Source: Deltaproteobacteria bacterium
GTDB lineage: Bacteria > Desulfobacterota > Desulfarculia > Desulfarculales > Desulfarculaceae
Direction of reading: 5' to 3'
Assembly (NCBI GenBank): GCA_020444165.1
Contig: JAHLLK010000071.1
Coordinates: forward strand, 1-30,964
DNA length: 30,964 nt
Shown here in pieces: positions 22,444 through 30,929 of this stretch. The notes below the pieces were generated by a model. It had not been told where the DNA came from. It saw only the letters and a program-made list of their open reading frames with translations, and did no database searches. Position 1 is the first letter of the stretch, and each line of letters starts with the position of its first letter. Both the position numbers and the translations under genes were made by a program.

Positions 22444-24798
22444 ATGTCCCGCGACACCCGTTTCGACGTTCTGGCCCGGGTGGTGGAGATCGCCAACACC
22501 TCGGTGGACGTGGGTGAGCGCCTGGAGAGCATTCTGGCCACGGTGCAGTCCCATCTGGGGGCGCGGGCCGCCATCCTGTTCAATCAGGACGTGGCCAAGG
22601 GCCGGCTGGTGCAGTCCTACACCTGGCCCAAGGATCTGGGGCACCGCCCTCCCCTGGTGGTGGACCCCAGCGAGAGCCCCCTCGGCCAAATCCCCATCAA
22701 GCGGGAGCCGGCCAGGGTTTTGGTGGATCAGATGCCCGGTGACCCGGTGGCCCGGGGTCTGGGCCAACCCGGCGAAGTGATGTGGCTCTTGCCGGTGATG
22801 GACGACAACCGCAGCTACGCGGTGCTGGTCCTGATCCTGCCGCCGCCGGCCAACGTGGCCGCCGACGAGTTGAAGCTCCTGTTGATGATCACCCGGGAGA
22901 TGGCCGGCTCCATCCGCAACTACAACCTCTACTTCGAGGCCAAGCGGCGCATCGCCGAGCTGAACGTCATCAGCGACCTGGGCCGGGCCGCGGTTTCCAC
23001 CATCGAGATGGCCGAGCTTCTGGACACGGTCAGCAGCATGTGCGCCAAGCTGTTGGGCGCCCGCGGGGGGCTGGTGTGCATCGGCCCGCACAACGGCGCG
23101 GACCAGGCCATGAAATCGTCCTACGGCCGGGTGCCCGGTGAATGCCAGAGCCAGTTCCACTGCCGCGACCTCTGCCCCCTGCCGGCCGAGGCCGCCGCCC
23201 TGGCCGCCAGCCCCCGGGGCCACGAGCCTTCCCTGGCCGAGGTGATGCCTCATGACCGGCTGTGCGTGTCCCTGACCTTCAAGGGCGCCTACGAGGGCCA
23301 CCTCTGCGTTTTCTACAAGCTGCCCCTGGCCAAGGGAGCGGCGCCGGGCTTCAACACCGAGGACTGGGGCCTGTTGCGCACCATGGCCTCCATGGTCTCC
23401 TCGGCCCTGGAAAACGCCATGACCTTCCAGCGCATGGAGGACCTGGCCCAGCACAACGAGGAGATGGTCAACGCCCTGGCCACCCTGCACGAGATCAGCA
23501 CCGTCCTGATGACCACGGTGGACTTCAACGAGACCGTGCTCATCATCCTGCACGCGGTGATCCATCCCGTGGGGCTGAACTTCGACCGGGTGGTGTTGTT
23601 CCTGGCCGACGAGGAGGGCCGGACGCTCCGGCCGGTGGCCCACCTGGAGCGCCAGGAGAACAGCGGCCAGGTGCGGGAGCTGACCCAGACCCTCATGTCG
23701 GTTTTGATGCAGCGTCCTGCCGCCCCCCAGGTGACCGACCCGCTCTTGGCCGATCTCCGCCTGCCGGTGGAGAGCGGCGGGGGGCTCATGTCCCGCACCG
23801 TTTTGGAGCGCACCCCCATCCTGGTGGATCACCCGGAGGAGGACCAGCGGCTGGACCCCCAGCTCCGCCGCGCCCTGGGGCCCCATCCCATGGTGGCCGT
23901 GCCCATGTACGCCAAGGGCAAGGTGGTGGGGGCCCTGGTGGTGAACCTGCAGCGCCCCGGCCAGCATATCGAGGAACGGGACGTCAAGCTGTTGGTGATG
24001 CTGGCCAACCAGGGCGGCCTGGCGCTGGAGACCAGCCGCCTGTACCAGCACCTGGAGAACGCCAACCGCGAGCTGGCCCATATGCGCAACCGCCTCCTGG
24101 AAGCCGACAAGCTGGCGGCCCTGGGCGAGATCGCCGCGGGGGTGGCCCACGAGATCAGGAATCCCCTGGTGTCCATCGGCGGCTTCACCCGGCGCATCCG
24201 CAAGAAGGTGGGTGACGACTCCCCCCTGACCCCCTACCTCGACGTGATCGTGGAGGAGGTCACCCGCTTGGAGCGCACCCTGAACGAGATGCTGGACTTC
24301 TCCACCGACTCCCGGGACCACTACGAGGAGCACGCCCTGGGCACCATCATGACCGAGGCGCTGGACCTCTTGAAGCGGGAGCTGGAGGAGCGTAACATCA
24401 CGGTGGTCAAGGAGTTCGATCCGTCCCTGCCCCGGGCCTACTGCGACGAGCGCCAGATCAAGCACGTTTTCCTGAATCTCTATCTGAACGCCGCACAGGC
24501 CATGGGTCAGGGGGGCACCCTCCGTCTCCGGACCATGAGCGTGGTGCGCGAGGGGCAGAGGTTTGTGGCCGGCGAGGTGAGTGACAGCGGCGGCGGCATC
24601 CCCATGGACGTGATCCACAACATCTTCAACCCGTTTTTCACGACCAAGGACTCGGGCTCCGGCCTGGGTCTGTCCATCGTGCACAAGATCGTCACCCGGC
24701 ACTTCGGCCAGATCGAGGTGCACAACCGCGAGGGCGAGGGAGCCAGCTTCCTGGTCACCCTGCCCGCGGCCGAGGAAGGCCGGGCGTATCTGAAATAG
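22444..24798 (+). CDS. Cytoplasmic GAF-domain sensor histidine kinase (NtrB-like)
   Basis: 784 aa from the ATG at 22444, with AAGGAG 9 nt upstream inside the end of glgA. No membrane segment is visible. Three GAF-like regions can be seen: about 8-165, 180-345 (with a Cys-rich stretch ECQSQFHCRDLCPL that might hold a metal or redox site) and 355-545. A coiled linker leads to HisKA with phospho-acceptor H569 in GVAHEIRNPL, and HATPase follows with NLYLNAAQAM, DSGGGIP and GSGLGLSIV. The HExRNP box and the FFTTK motif are those of NtrB-type kinases, which often control sigma-54 activators. No response regulator is adjacent, so its partner is elsewhere. Pairing with the activator of the nearby sigma-54 RNAs is conceivable but not shown. 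Confidence 0.9.
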   Translation: MSRDTRFDVLARVVEIANTSVDVGERLESILATVQSHLGARAAILFNQDVAKGRLVQSYTWPKDLGHRPPLVVDPSESPLGQIPIKREPARVLVDQMPGDPVARGLGQPGEVMWLLPVMDDNRSYAVLVLILPPPANVAADELKLLLMITREMAGSIRNYNLYFEAKRRIAELNVISDLGRAAVSTIEMAELLDTVSSMCAKLLGARGGLVCIGPHNGADQAMKSSYGRVPGECQSQFHCRDLCPLPAEAAALAASPRGHEPSLAEVMPHDRLCVSLTFKGAYEGHLCVFYKLPLAKGAAPGFNTEDWGLLRTMASMVSSALENAMTFQRMEDLAQHNEEMVNALATLHEISTVLMTTVDFNETVLIILHAVIHPVGLNFDRVVLFLADEEGRTLRPVAHLERQENSGQVRELTQTLMSVLMQRPAAPQVTDPLLADLRLPVESGGGLMSRTVLERTPILVDHPEEDQRLDPQLRRALGPHPMVAVPMYAKGKVVGALVVNLQRPGQHIEERDVKLLVMLANQGGLALETSRLYQHLENANRELAHMRNRLLEADKLAALGEIAAGVAHEIRNPLVSIGGFTRRIRKKVGDDSPLTPYLDVIVEEVTRLERTLNEMLDFSTDSRDHYEEHALGTIMTEALDLLKRELEERNITVVKEFDPSLPRAYCDERQIKHVFLNLYLNAAQAMGQGGTLRLRTMSVVREGQRFVAGEVSDSGGGIPMDVIHNIFNPFFTTKDSGSGLGLSIVHKIVTRHFGQIEVHNREGEGASFLVTLPAAEEGRAYLK

Positions 24799-24893
24799 GG
24801 CCGGGCCGCCCCTCGCGCTGCTGCTGCCCCCAGGGGCCGGCGCGGTCCGGTCAGGAGCTGTCAAGCGGGCCCCAGGGGGCCAGGGAGGGGCAA

Positions 24894-25430
24894 TTGGGCA
24901 CCATCGTGGATTTGGCCGCCGCCCGCCAAGCAAAAATGGCGGCGCGGGCCTTTGCCCGCTGGGAGAGCCGGGTGGGCCATCGTCCCTCGGCCGAAGCGAA
25001 GCTCTCCGACCTGCCGGACCGCACCCTGGGGGTATTGGCCGAGTTGAAGGAACCGGCGGTGCTGGCCCTGTATGACCTGGTCTTGGGAGTGCGGGACTGG
25101 GGCCGCGGCGAGGACCTGGCCTTCCTGGCCGCCCAGCAGAAAATGGAAGCCCTGGACGCCTACCTGTTCCTGGCCGATCAAGTGCGTTTCGAGACCATGC
25201 GCCGCCTGGGCTGGGTGGAGGGCGTGGCCGCGGAAAAGCACTCGCTGTTGGACCTGGCCACCCACCCCACGGACATCCAGGCCCGGGACCAGCCCCTGCC
25301 CCCCCGGCTGTTGCCGGCGCACCATCGCTACCAGGAGCTGGAGCCCCGGCTCCGGCTGGAGCCCGAGGCGGCCATCCGTTCGCTCATCCCCGAGGCCCTG
25401 GCCGTGTTCCTCCGCAAGGTGGGGGAATAG
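24894..25430 (+). CDS. Hypothetical protein, 178 aa
   Basis: The start is taken as the TTG at 24894, which has GGAGG 5 nt upstream; no ATG is available before residue 15. The protein is soluble, Leu/Ala-rich and mostly helical (LGVLAELKEPAVLALYDLVLGV, AAQQKMEALDAYLFLADQVRFE), with no cysteine cluster, membrane helix or recognisable enzyme motif. I do not recognise the family. It follows the GAF kinase by 95 nt on the same strand and ends before a promoter for the next gene, so it probably belongs to the glgA-kinase unit. Confidence 0.7.
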   Translation: MGTIVDLAAARQAKMAARAFARWESRVGHRPSAEAKLSDLPDRTLGVLAELKEPAVLALYDLVLGVRDWGRGEDLAFLAAQQKMEALDAYLFLADQVRFETMRRLGWVEGVAAEKHSLLDLATHPTDIQARDQPLPPRLLPAHHRYQELEPRLRLEPEAAIRSLIPEALAVFLRKVGE

Positions 25431-25513
25431 CCCCCGGAAGGCGTTCGCGGCGCCCGGGCCGGCTGGCGGCCGGGCCCTCTTCCCGGGGGAAAGCGCGCCG
25501 CCCGCCGCCGTGC

Positions 25514-25542
25514 TTGACACCTGCTCCGTAAGCTGCTACATG
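25514..25542 (+). promoter_or_regulatory. Sigma-70 promoter of the HdrD-like gene
   Basis: TTGACA (25514-25519), 17 nt, TACATG (25537-25542) preceded by TGC. Consensus -35, moderate -10. The leader is about 90 nt. Confidence 0.55.
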
Positions 25543-25638
25543 AATTCCGATTCATTGCACGGGATCGCCCGGCCCCCGCTTTCCAGTGGGGCGCCGGGCT
25601 CCTTCTCCCTTCACATATAGACAAGGAGCTCGGAGACT

Positions 25639-26784
25639 ATGCCCGCCACGCCGTTTTTGGAAGTGGCCGAAGCCATAGCCGCGATGGGTGGCGAGACCAT
25701 CACCCAGTGCATGCAATGCGGCCTTTGTTCCGGTTTGTGTCCCTGGCCCGCGGTGGACTCCCCCTTCCGCACCCGTAAACTCATGCGCATGGGGCAGATG
25801 GGCCTGGAGGGCTTCGAGTCCGACGACATTCTCTACGCCTGCACCACCTGCAAGCTGTGCGTGAACAACTGCCCCCGCGAGGTGGGAATCATCGACGTGG
25901 TCAAGGCCATGCGGGCCATGATCGCCGAGAGCGGCGCCGCGCCCCAGAGCCTCCGGACCATCATGGGCTCCCTGCACGCCCAGGGCAACCCCTGGTCCGG
26001 CGACCGCGACTCCCGCCTGGCCTGGGCCGCCGGCCTGGACCTGCCCATCTTCGACGGCAGCCAGGAATACTTCCTGTCCATCTGCTGCACCAGCGCCTAT
26101 GACCCCCGCTCCCAGGCCATTGCCAAGGCCCTGGTCAAGGTGCTGAACGCCGCCGGCGTGAGCTACGGCGTCATCGGCAACGAAGAGTCCTGCTGCGGCG
26201 AGTCGCTCCGCAAGATGGGCGGCGAGGAGCAGTTCCTGAAGCTGGCCGAGAAGAACATCAAGCTGTTCCAGGACAAGGGCGTCAAGAAGATCCTGGTCAC
26301 CAGCCCCCACTGCCTCATGACCTACACCCAGGAGTATCCGGAGCTGGGCGGCGAGTTCGAGGTGGTGCATTACAGCCAGCTTTTGCAGGAACTCCTGGCC
26401 GAGGGCAAGCTGAAGCTCTCCACCGATTTTGCCAAGAAGGTCATCTACCACGATCCCTGCTACCTGGGCCGCCACAACGGCGTCTACGATGCGCCGCGCG
26501 AGGTGCTGGCCGCGGTGCCCGGGGTGGAGACCCTGGAGTTCGGCCGTCAGAAGGCCTACGCCCAGTGCTGCGGCGGCGGCGGCGGCCGGCTGTGGATGGA
26601 GACCGAGCCCGAGCAGCGCTTTTCCACCCACAAGGTGCGCGAGGCCGTGGCCAAGGGCGCCGAGGTGGTGGCCATGGCCTGCCCCTACTGCGTGAACATG
26701 TTCAATGACTCGGCCAAGACCGAGAACGTGGACGACAAGCTGGCCGTCAAGGATCTGGTGGAGATCGTGGCGGAGGCCTTGTAG
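25639..26784 (+). CDS. HdrD/GlpC-family iron-sulfur protein with two CCG domains
   Basis: 381 aa. Two [4Fe-4S] ferredoxin motifs (C24-C34 and C68-C78) feed a tandem CCG region like that of heterodisulfide reductase HdrB/HdrD, GlpC and TmcB. The second CCG domain is complete: C274, C310-C311 followed by a run of Gly, and C348-x-x-C351 (CPYC). In the first, C149-C150 and C185-C186 are present but the final pair reads SPHC (S222, C225), so the first cluster site is probably incomplete. It would carry electrons in the cytoplasm between a low-potential donor and a thiol or membrane partner. The ATG at 25639 has AAGGAG and GGAG upstream. It has its own promoter and a hairpin after its stop, so it is likely monocistronic; the partner is unknown. 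Confidence 0.88.
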   Translation: MPATPFLEVAEAIAAMGGETITQCMQCGLCSGLCPWPAVDSPFRTRKLMRMGQMGLEGFESDDILYACTTCKLCVNNCPREVGIIDVVKAMRAMIAESGAAPQSLRTIMGSLHAQGNPWSGDRDSRLAWAAGLDLPIFDGSQEYFLSICCTSAYDPRSQAIAKALVKVLNAAGVSYGVIGNEESCCGESLRKMGGEEQFLKLAEKNIKLFQDKGVKKILVTSPHCLMTYTQEYPELGGEFEVVHYSQLLQELLAEGKLKLSTDFAKKVIYHDPCYLGRHNGVYDAPREVLAAVPGVETLEFGRQKAYAQCCGGGGGRLWMETEPEQRFSTHKVREAVAKGAEVVAMACPYCVNMFNDSAKTENVDDKLAVKDLVEIVAEAL

Positions 26785-26802
26785 CCCCCTTTGGCAGGGT
26801 TG

Positions 26803-26834
26803 AAACGCCCCGGGCCGCCTGGTCCGGGGCGTTT
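26803..26834. terminator. Hairpin after the HdrD-like gene
   Basis: AAACGCCCCGG (26803-26813) and CCGGGGCGTTT (26824-26834) form an 11-bp stem with a 10-nt loop. The T-tract is short (TTT within the arm, then GTCATTT). Confidence 0.7.
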
Positions 26835-26955
26835 GTCATTTCCCCCCGCGCCCCCGGCTTGACTTGCCGCGCCGGGCGGCCTAGGGTGGGAGAAGACCGG
26901 CAACCAGCGCTCGCGTCTACAAAATTTTCAAGATATCCGATCTGGGGAGCCCTTC

Positions 26956-28113
26956 ATGACCACCGTTCTGGACCCCGGCCTCAACTTCGAGCAAGGCCCC
27001 ATCCGTCCGCCCAGCGAGGCCAAGAGCCTCCTGTTGCGCTTCACCCGCAACTGCCCCTGGAACAAGTGCAGGTTCTGCCCGGTGTACAAACGCAGGAGCT
27101 TCAGCCGCCGCCCCCTGGAGGAGATCAAGGCCGACGTCGACGCGGCCCGGGCCATGCGGGACCAGATCAAGGCCCTGTCCCGGGATCTCGGCTACGGCGG
27201 CGAGGTGAACGACCACGTGGTGCAGGCGGTGTTCAGCAATCCCCGGCTCTCCGACGCCTTCCGCAACGTGGCCGCCTGGCTCTATTACGAGACCGGCAAC
27301 GTGTTCCTGCAGGACGCCAACAACCTGGTGATGGAGCCCACGGCCCTGGCCGAGGCCCTCCACTATCTGCGCCAGCGGTTGCCCGAAGCCCGGCGGGTCA
27401 CCACCTACGCCCGCTCCTCCACGGCCTCGCGGCTCACGGTGGACGAGCTGACCATGCTCCGGGAGGCCGGGCTGGACCGGGTGCACGTGGGCCTGGAGAC
27501 CGGCTACGACCCCCTGTTGAAGTTCATGAAAAAGGGTGTCACCGCGGCGAAGCAGGTGCAGGGCGGCCGTAACATCAAGGCCGCCGGCCTGGAGCTTTCC
27601 GAATACGTGATGCCCGGCCTGGGCGGCAAGCGTTGGAGCACCGAACACGCCAAGGCCACGGCCCAGGTGCTGAACCAGATCAACCCGGACTTCATCCGGC
27701 TCAGAACCCTGCGGGTGCCCAACCGCATCGAGCTGTACCAGGACGTGACCTCGGGCGAGTTCCAAAAGCTCACCGACGACGAGACCGTGGCGGAGATCCG
27801 CCTGTTCATCGCCACCCTGGAGGGCATCACCAGCATGGTGGCCAGCGACCACATCATGAACCTCATCGAGACCGTGGGCGGCCGACTGCCCCAGGACCAG
27901 CCCCGCATGCTGGCCATCCTGGACGGTTACCTGGCCTTGGCGCCCGCCGATCGCCTCTTGTACCGCCTCTGCCGCCGCATGGGCCGCTGCCGGGAGCCCC
28001 AGGATCTGGAGCATCCGGGCCTGTTGTCGGACATGCGCCACTACCTGGCCCAAATCGAGGCCCAAGGCGATCCGGAACGGGTTTTGACCGAGTTGGCCGA
28101 CTCCATGATCTAA
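26956..28113 (+). CDS. Radical SAM protein with a CX4CX2C cluster motif
   Basis: 385 aa. The N-terminal region has RNCPWNKCRFC with C33, C38 and C41, that is CX4CX2C instead of the usual CX3CX2C. The rest of the radical SAM barrel can be followed: a glycine-containing segment near ETGNVFLQDANNL, the YARSSTASRLT strand, and LDRVHVGLETGYDPLLKFMKKG, the family pattern for the strand that contacts SAM, then ELSEYVMPGLGGKRW. Proteins of this group resemble the coproporphyrinogen oxidase-like and B12-independent radical SAM enzymes, but the substrate is unknown. There is no second iron-sulfur motif in the C-terminal helical part. The ATG at 26956 has GGGGAG 8 nt upstream. It appears to be a single-gene unit. 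Confidence 0.85.
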   Translation: MTTVLDPGLNFEQGPIRPPSEAKSLLLRFTRNCPWNKCRFCPVYKRRSFSRRPLEEIKADVDAARAMRDQIKALSRDLGYGGEVNDHVVQAVFSNPRLSDAFRNVAAWLYYETGNVFLQDANNLVMEPTALAEALHYLRQRLPEARRVTTYARSSTASRLTVDELTMLREAGLDRVHVGLETGYDPLLKFMKKGVTAAKQVQGGRNIKAAGLELSEYVMPGLGGKRWSTEHAKATAQVLNQINPDFIRLRTLRVPNRIELYQDVTSGEFQKLTDDETVAEIRLFIATLEGITSMVASDHIMNLIETVGGRLPQDQPRMLAILDGYLALAPADRLLYRLCRRMGRCREPQDLEHPGLLSDMRHYLAQIEAQGDPERVLTELADSMI

Positions 28114-28612
28114 AAAAAACCCCCTCGCCGGGCTCCGCGGGGCGCGGCGGCCCAAATAGTCTGGGGCCACGGGCCCTTGCCCCCGCAAGCACCTTTCCAG
28201 TAACTTCTTGACATAGTTTCAAATAACTCCGTATTCTGAAATTGAGGGCAAGAGGCGGCCCCTCCCGCCTCGCCGCCCTACCGCCGGGCCAAGGGCAGTT
28301 CCCCCGGCCGGCTCTCGGATGCCGGCCAAGAGGACCGCCGGCCGGGCCGCCAACTCCTTACCCGCCCTCCGGGCAAAAGGGAGGTTCAATGGCCCATCCT
28401 GCGCGGACGGAGCCGGAGAGTCCGCTGGAACCCCGGTATCCGAGGCCGCTTCCCGCTCCGGGGAAGACGGCGTCCGGGCCTCACCTTGCCACGGTCCCCA
28501 TTCCTCACCCTTCCAGAATGCGCCCCCAGGACCCCGTCGGCGGCGGAGCCCAGCTCTGCCGGGAAACGGCCGTCCAAGGCGCGGCTGGCTTATACTTCAA
28601 CAGGAGTGATCT
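28114..28612. other. Long leader/intergenic region before the baeRF gene
   Basis: Contains a sigma-70-like promoter (28208-28237) and then about 370 nt of GC-rich sequence with no certain gene. One frame of 78 codons begins with an ATG at 28389 behind a good AGGGAGG site and ends at 28625, overlapping the next start, but its Pro-rich product has no recognisable features. A second promoter might lie just before the gene (TATACT at 28590-28595). Confidence 0.4.
28208..28237 (+). promoter_or_regulatory. Sigma-70-like promoter upstream of the baeRF gene
   Basis: TTGACA (28208-28213), 18 nt, TATTCT (28232-28237), in a locally AT-rich patch. If used, it makes a leader of about 370 nt. Confidence 0.5.
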
Positions 28613-29740
28613 ATGCTCGACCTAGGCCAATTCGATCGCCTGATCCAAACAGAAACCTTTCCCCACGACACCTTGAGCGTCTACCTTTCTTTGGACCACG
28701 CCCGGGACCGCCGCCTGTTGGCCCTGGGGGACCTGGTGAAGAAGAAAGAGGGGGAGATGAGTGGCAACGGGTCGGCCGAGGCCTGGCAAAAGCTGGAGGA
28801 GGACTGTCAACAAATAGCCAAGTATGTAGAGGACTTGTCCTCCAGTCCCGGCCGGGGCCTGGCCTTGTTCTCCTGCGCCCGGACCGGGATGTTCGAAGCC
28901 GTCAACCTGGAGATCACCATAACCAACCTTTTGGCCGTGGGGCCCAAGCCCTACATCCGGCCCCTGGCCGCCCTGGCCGGGGACCTGAGCCGTACGGTGA
29001 CCGTGCTCCTGGACAAGAAGCAAGCCCGCTTCTTTGTGAGCTTCATGGGCGTGGCCGAAGAAAAGGAGGATATGGCCATCACCAACGAAGCCGAGAGTTT
29101 GGAGCGGCCTGGCGACCAGGGGCGCACTGGCGACAACCAGATGAGCCGCCGGGCCGACGAGGCCCTGGGGCGGCATTTCAAGGAGGTGACCGCCACCCTG
29201 AAGGAGTTGATGGAGGCGAGCCAGGCCCAGCACCTGTTGGTGGGCGGGGCCAAGGGCGCGGTGGAGGCCTTTGTGGGCGGGCTAAGCGGCAGCTTGGCTG
29301 GCAAGCTGCACGCCACCTTTGCCTTGGACGCCCAGGCCAGTCTCTCCGAGCTGAGCCAAACCATCCGGGAGGTGCAGACGGCCGCCCGGCGGCAGCTCCA
29401 GGAGAAGATCCTGGCCGCTTTGACCGAGAACCTGGGGGCCGGCGGCAAGTACACCGCGGGCCTGAATGAAGTGCTGGCCTGCCTCTATGATGGCAAGGTG
29501 CACATCCTTTTGGTTTCCCGGGATTTCACCAGCCCGGGCGGAGTCTGCCCTTCGTGCGGCCGGCTCCGGCACGTGGCCGGGCCCTGCCCTTTGTGCAATG
29601 AGCCCATGACCAAGGTGCAGGACGTGGTGGACCTGGCCGTAGCCCAGGCCATGCGTTCCGGCGCCCAGATCGAGCAGGTTTCCGGCCCCTCGGCCCTGGA
29701 TCATATGGGCGGTGTGGCCGCGGTGCTGCGCTATGCGTAG
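28613..29740 (+). CDS. Bacterial eRF1/Vms1-like (baeRF) protein with zinc ribbon
   Basis: 375 aa. The layout matches bacterial relatives of archaeal/eukaryotic release factor 1: an N-terminal domain (TLSVYLSLD, GLALFSCARTGMFEAVNL), a central domain after RPLAALAGDLSRTVTVLLDKKQARFF, a loop GDNQMSRR (173-180) in the place of the GGQ/GxxQ catalytic loop, the LLVGGAKGAVEAF strand of domain 3 and a C-terminal four-cysteine ribbon (GVCPSCGRL with GPCPLCNEP). Vms1-like members cut peptidyl-tRNA on stalled large subunits; bacterial members are otherwise poorly known. Only one Gly precedes the Gln-containing loop, so hydrolase activity is an inference. The ATG at 28613 has AGGAGTG at 5 nt. It ends at a strong bidirectional terminator. 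Confidence 0.8.
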   Translation: MLDLGQFDRLIQTETFPHDTLSVYLSLDHARDRRLLALGDLVKKKEGEMSGNGSAEAWQKLEEDCQQIAKYVEDLSSSPGRGLALFSCARTGMFEAVNLEITITNLLAVGPKPYIRPLAALAGDLSRTVTVLLDKKQARFFVSFMGVAEEKEDMAITNEAESLERPGDQGRTGDNQMSRRADEALGRHFKEVTATLKELMEASQAQHLLVGGAKGAVEAFVGGLSGSLAGKLHATFALDAQASLSELSQTIREVQTAARRQLQEKILAALTENLGAGGKYTAGLNEVLACLYDGKVHILLVSRDFTSPGGVCPSCGRLRHVAGPCPLCNEPMTKVQDVVDLAVAQAMRSGAQIEQVSGPSALDHMGGVAAVLRYA

Positions 29741-29794
29741 GGCGTGACCGCGGTGCGCCATGTGCAGGTAAACTAACCTCACAATTCCCAAACG

Positions 29795-29833
29795 AAGAGC
29801 CGGGCCCCCGCGGGGACCCGGCTCTTGTTTTTC
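29795..29833. terminator. Bidirectional intrinsic terminator between the baeRF and recR genes
   Basis: AAGAGCCGGG (29795-29804) pairs with CCCGGCTCTT (29817-29826) and is followed by GTTTTT on the plus strand. It serves the two converging transcripts. Confidence 0.85.
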
Positions 29834-29849
29834 CGGGGCCAGAGGAATT

Positions 29850-30446
29850 TCAATCCAGCTTGCGGCGGGACTCCAGGGAGCGGGACAGGGTCAGGCCGTC
29901 CATATATTTGAGGTCGCCGCCCACGGGCATGCCGTAGCCCAGGCGGGTGACCAACACCCCGCGGCCTTCCAGGAACTTGAGGATCAGGTCGGCCGTGGCC
30001 TCGCCCTCCACCGTGGGGTTGGTGGCGATGATCACCTCGGCGACCCCGGTCTTGGCCACCCGGGCGGCCAGTTCGCGCACCCGGAGCTCTTCGGGGCCCA
30101 CGCCCTCCAAGGGTGAGAGGCTGCCGCCCAGCACGTGGTACAGGCCGCGGTACACCCCGGCCGCCTCCAGGGAGGCCAGGTCGGCCGGCGACTCCACCAC
30201 GCACAAGAGGTCGGCCCGGCGTTGGGGATCGGAGCAGATGGGGCAGGGGTCGCGGTCGGTCAGGTTGCGGCACAAGGAGCACACCGTGACCTCCCGGGCC
30301 AGGCCGGCCACCGCGGCGGCCAGCTCCTGGGTCTCTTCCCGGGGGGCGCGCACCAAGTGCAGGGCCAGGCGCTCCGCCGTCTTGCGGCCCACCCCGGGCA
30401 AGCGCTCCAGGGCGGCCCTCAGCCGTTCCACGGCGCGGGGGTACAT
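29850..30446 (-). CDS. recR: Recombination mediator protein RecR
   Basis: 198 aa, standard length. With RecF and RecO it helps load RecA on gapped DNA. The helix-hairpin-helix (LERLPGVGRKTAERLALHL), the four-cysteine zinc site (CSLCRN ... CPICSD), the Toprim acidic residues (LLCVVESPADLASLE) and the C-terminal TRLGYGMPVGGDLKYMD motif are present. It follows ybaB by 12 nt on the same strand, the classic ybaB-recR (often dnaX-ybaB-recR) order. Confidence 0.96.
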   Translation of the reverse strand: MYPRAVERLRAALERLPGVGRKTAERLALHLVRAPREETQELAAAVAGLAREVTVCSLCRNLTDRDPCPICSDPQRRADLLCVVESPADLASLEAAGVYRGLYHVLGGSLSPLEGVGPEELRVRELAARVAKTGVAEVIIATNPTVEGEATADLILKFLEGRGVLVTRLGYGMPVGGDLKYMDGLTLSRSLESRRKLD

Positions 30447-30458
30447 GGCGGGAAGGGC

Positions 30459-30779
30459 CTACATCAAGCCGGGGATGTTGAGCCCCCCGGTGAGCTTGCC
30501 CATCTCCTGCTGCATCATCTCCTGGGCCCGCCGCTGGGCCTCGCCCACCGCGGCCACCACCAGGTCGCACAGCATTTCCACGTCGTCGGGGTCCACCACC
30601 TCGCGCTCCAGCCTGAGCCGCTGCAACTCGCCCCGGCCGTTGACCACCGCTTCCACCATGCCGCCGCCGGCCTGGGCCGTGACTTCGCGGTTGGCCAACT
30701 CCTCCTGCATCTTCACCATCTGCTGTTGCATCTTCTGGGCTTGCTTCATCAGCCCGCCCATGCCGCCTTTGGGAATCAT
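30459..30779 (-). CDS. ybaB: YbaB/EbfC family nucleoid-associated protein
   Basis: 106 aa from the ATG at 30779, which has GGAGG 6 nt upstream; the frame is open further upstream but without a ribosome site. YbaB is a small dimeric DNA-binding protein. The N-terminal Met/Gln-rich helix (GGLMKQAQKMQQQMVKMQEEL) and the central AGGGMVEAVVNGRGELQRLRLE strand region are typical, with a C-terminal helix EAQRRAQEMMQQEMGKL. It is co-transcribed with recR. Upstream there is a hairpin and not dnaX in the part visible. Confidence 0.93.
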   Translation of the reverse strand: MIPKGGMGGLMKQAQKMQQQMVKMQEELANREVTAQAGGGMVEAVVNGRGELQRLRLEREVVDPDDVEMLCDLVVAAVGEAQRRAQEMMQQEMGKLTGGLNIPGLM

Positions 30780-30896
30780 CGGAACCTCCAGGAACAAGGG
30801 GGAAGCCGGAGCCGCCTCCGGCCGCCGTGGATTCAGTTTTATCCCACCATGATATCGTGCCTGGGCCCGCCGGGCAAAGCCAAGCGGAAAAGGGGT

Positions 30897-30925
30897 CCCC
30901 AAACAAGCGGCCAGCTTGTTTGGGG
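30897..30925. terminator. Inverted repeat upstream of ybaB
   Basis: CCCCAAACAAG (30897-30907) and CTTGTTTGGGG (30915-30925), 11 bp with a 7-nt loop, followed on the plus strand after 7 nt by a run of six T. Probably a terminator for a gene beyond the window or part of the adjoining repeat. Confidence 0.55.
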
Positions 30926-30929
30926 CTAG

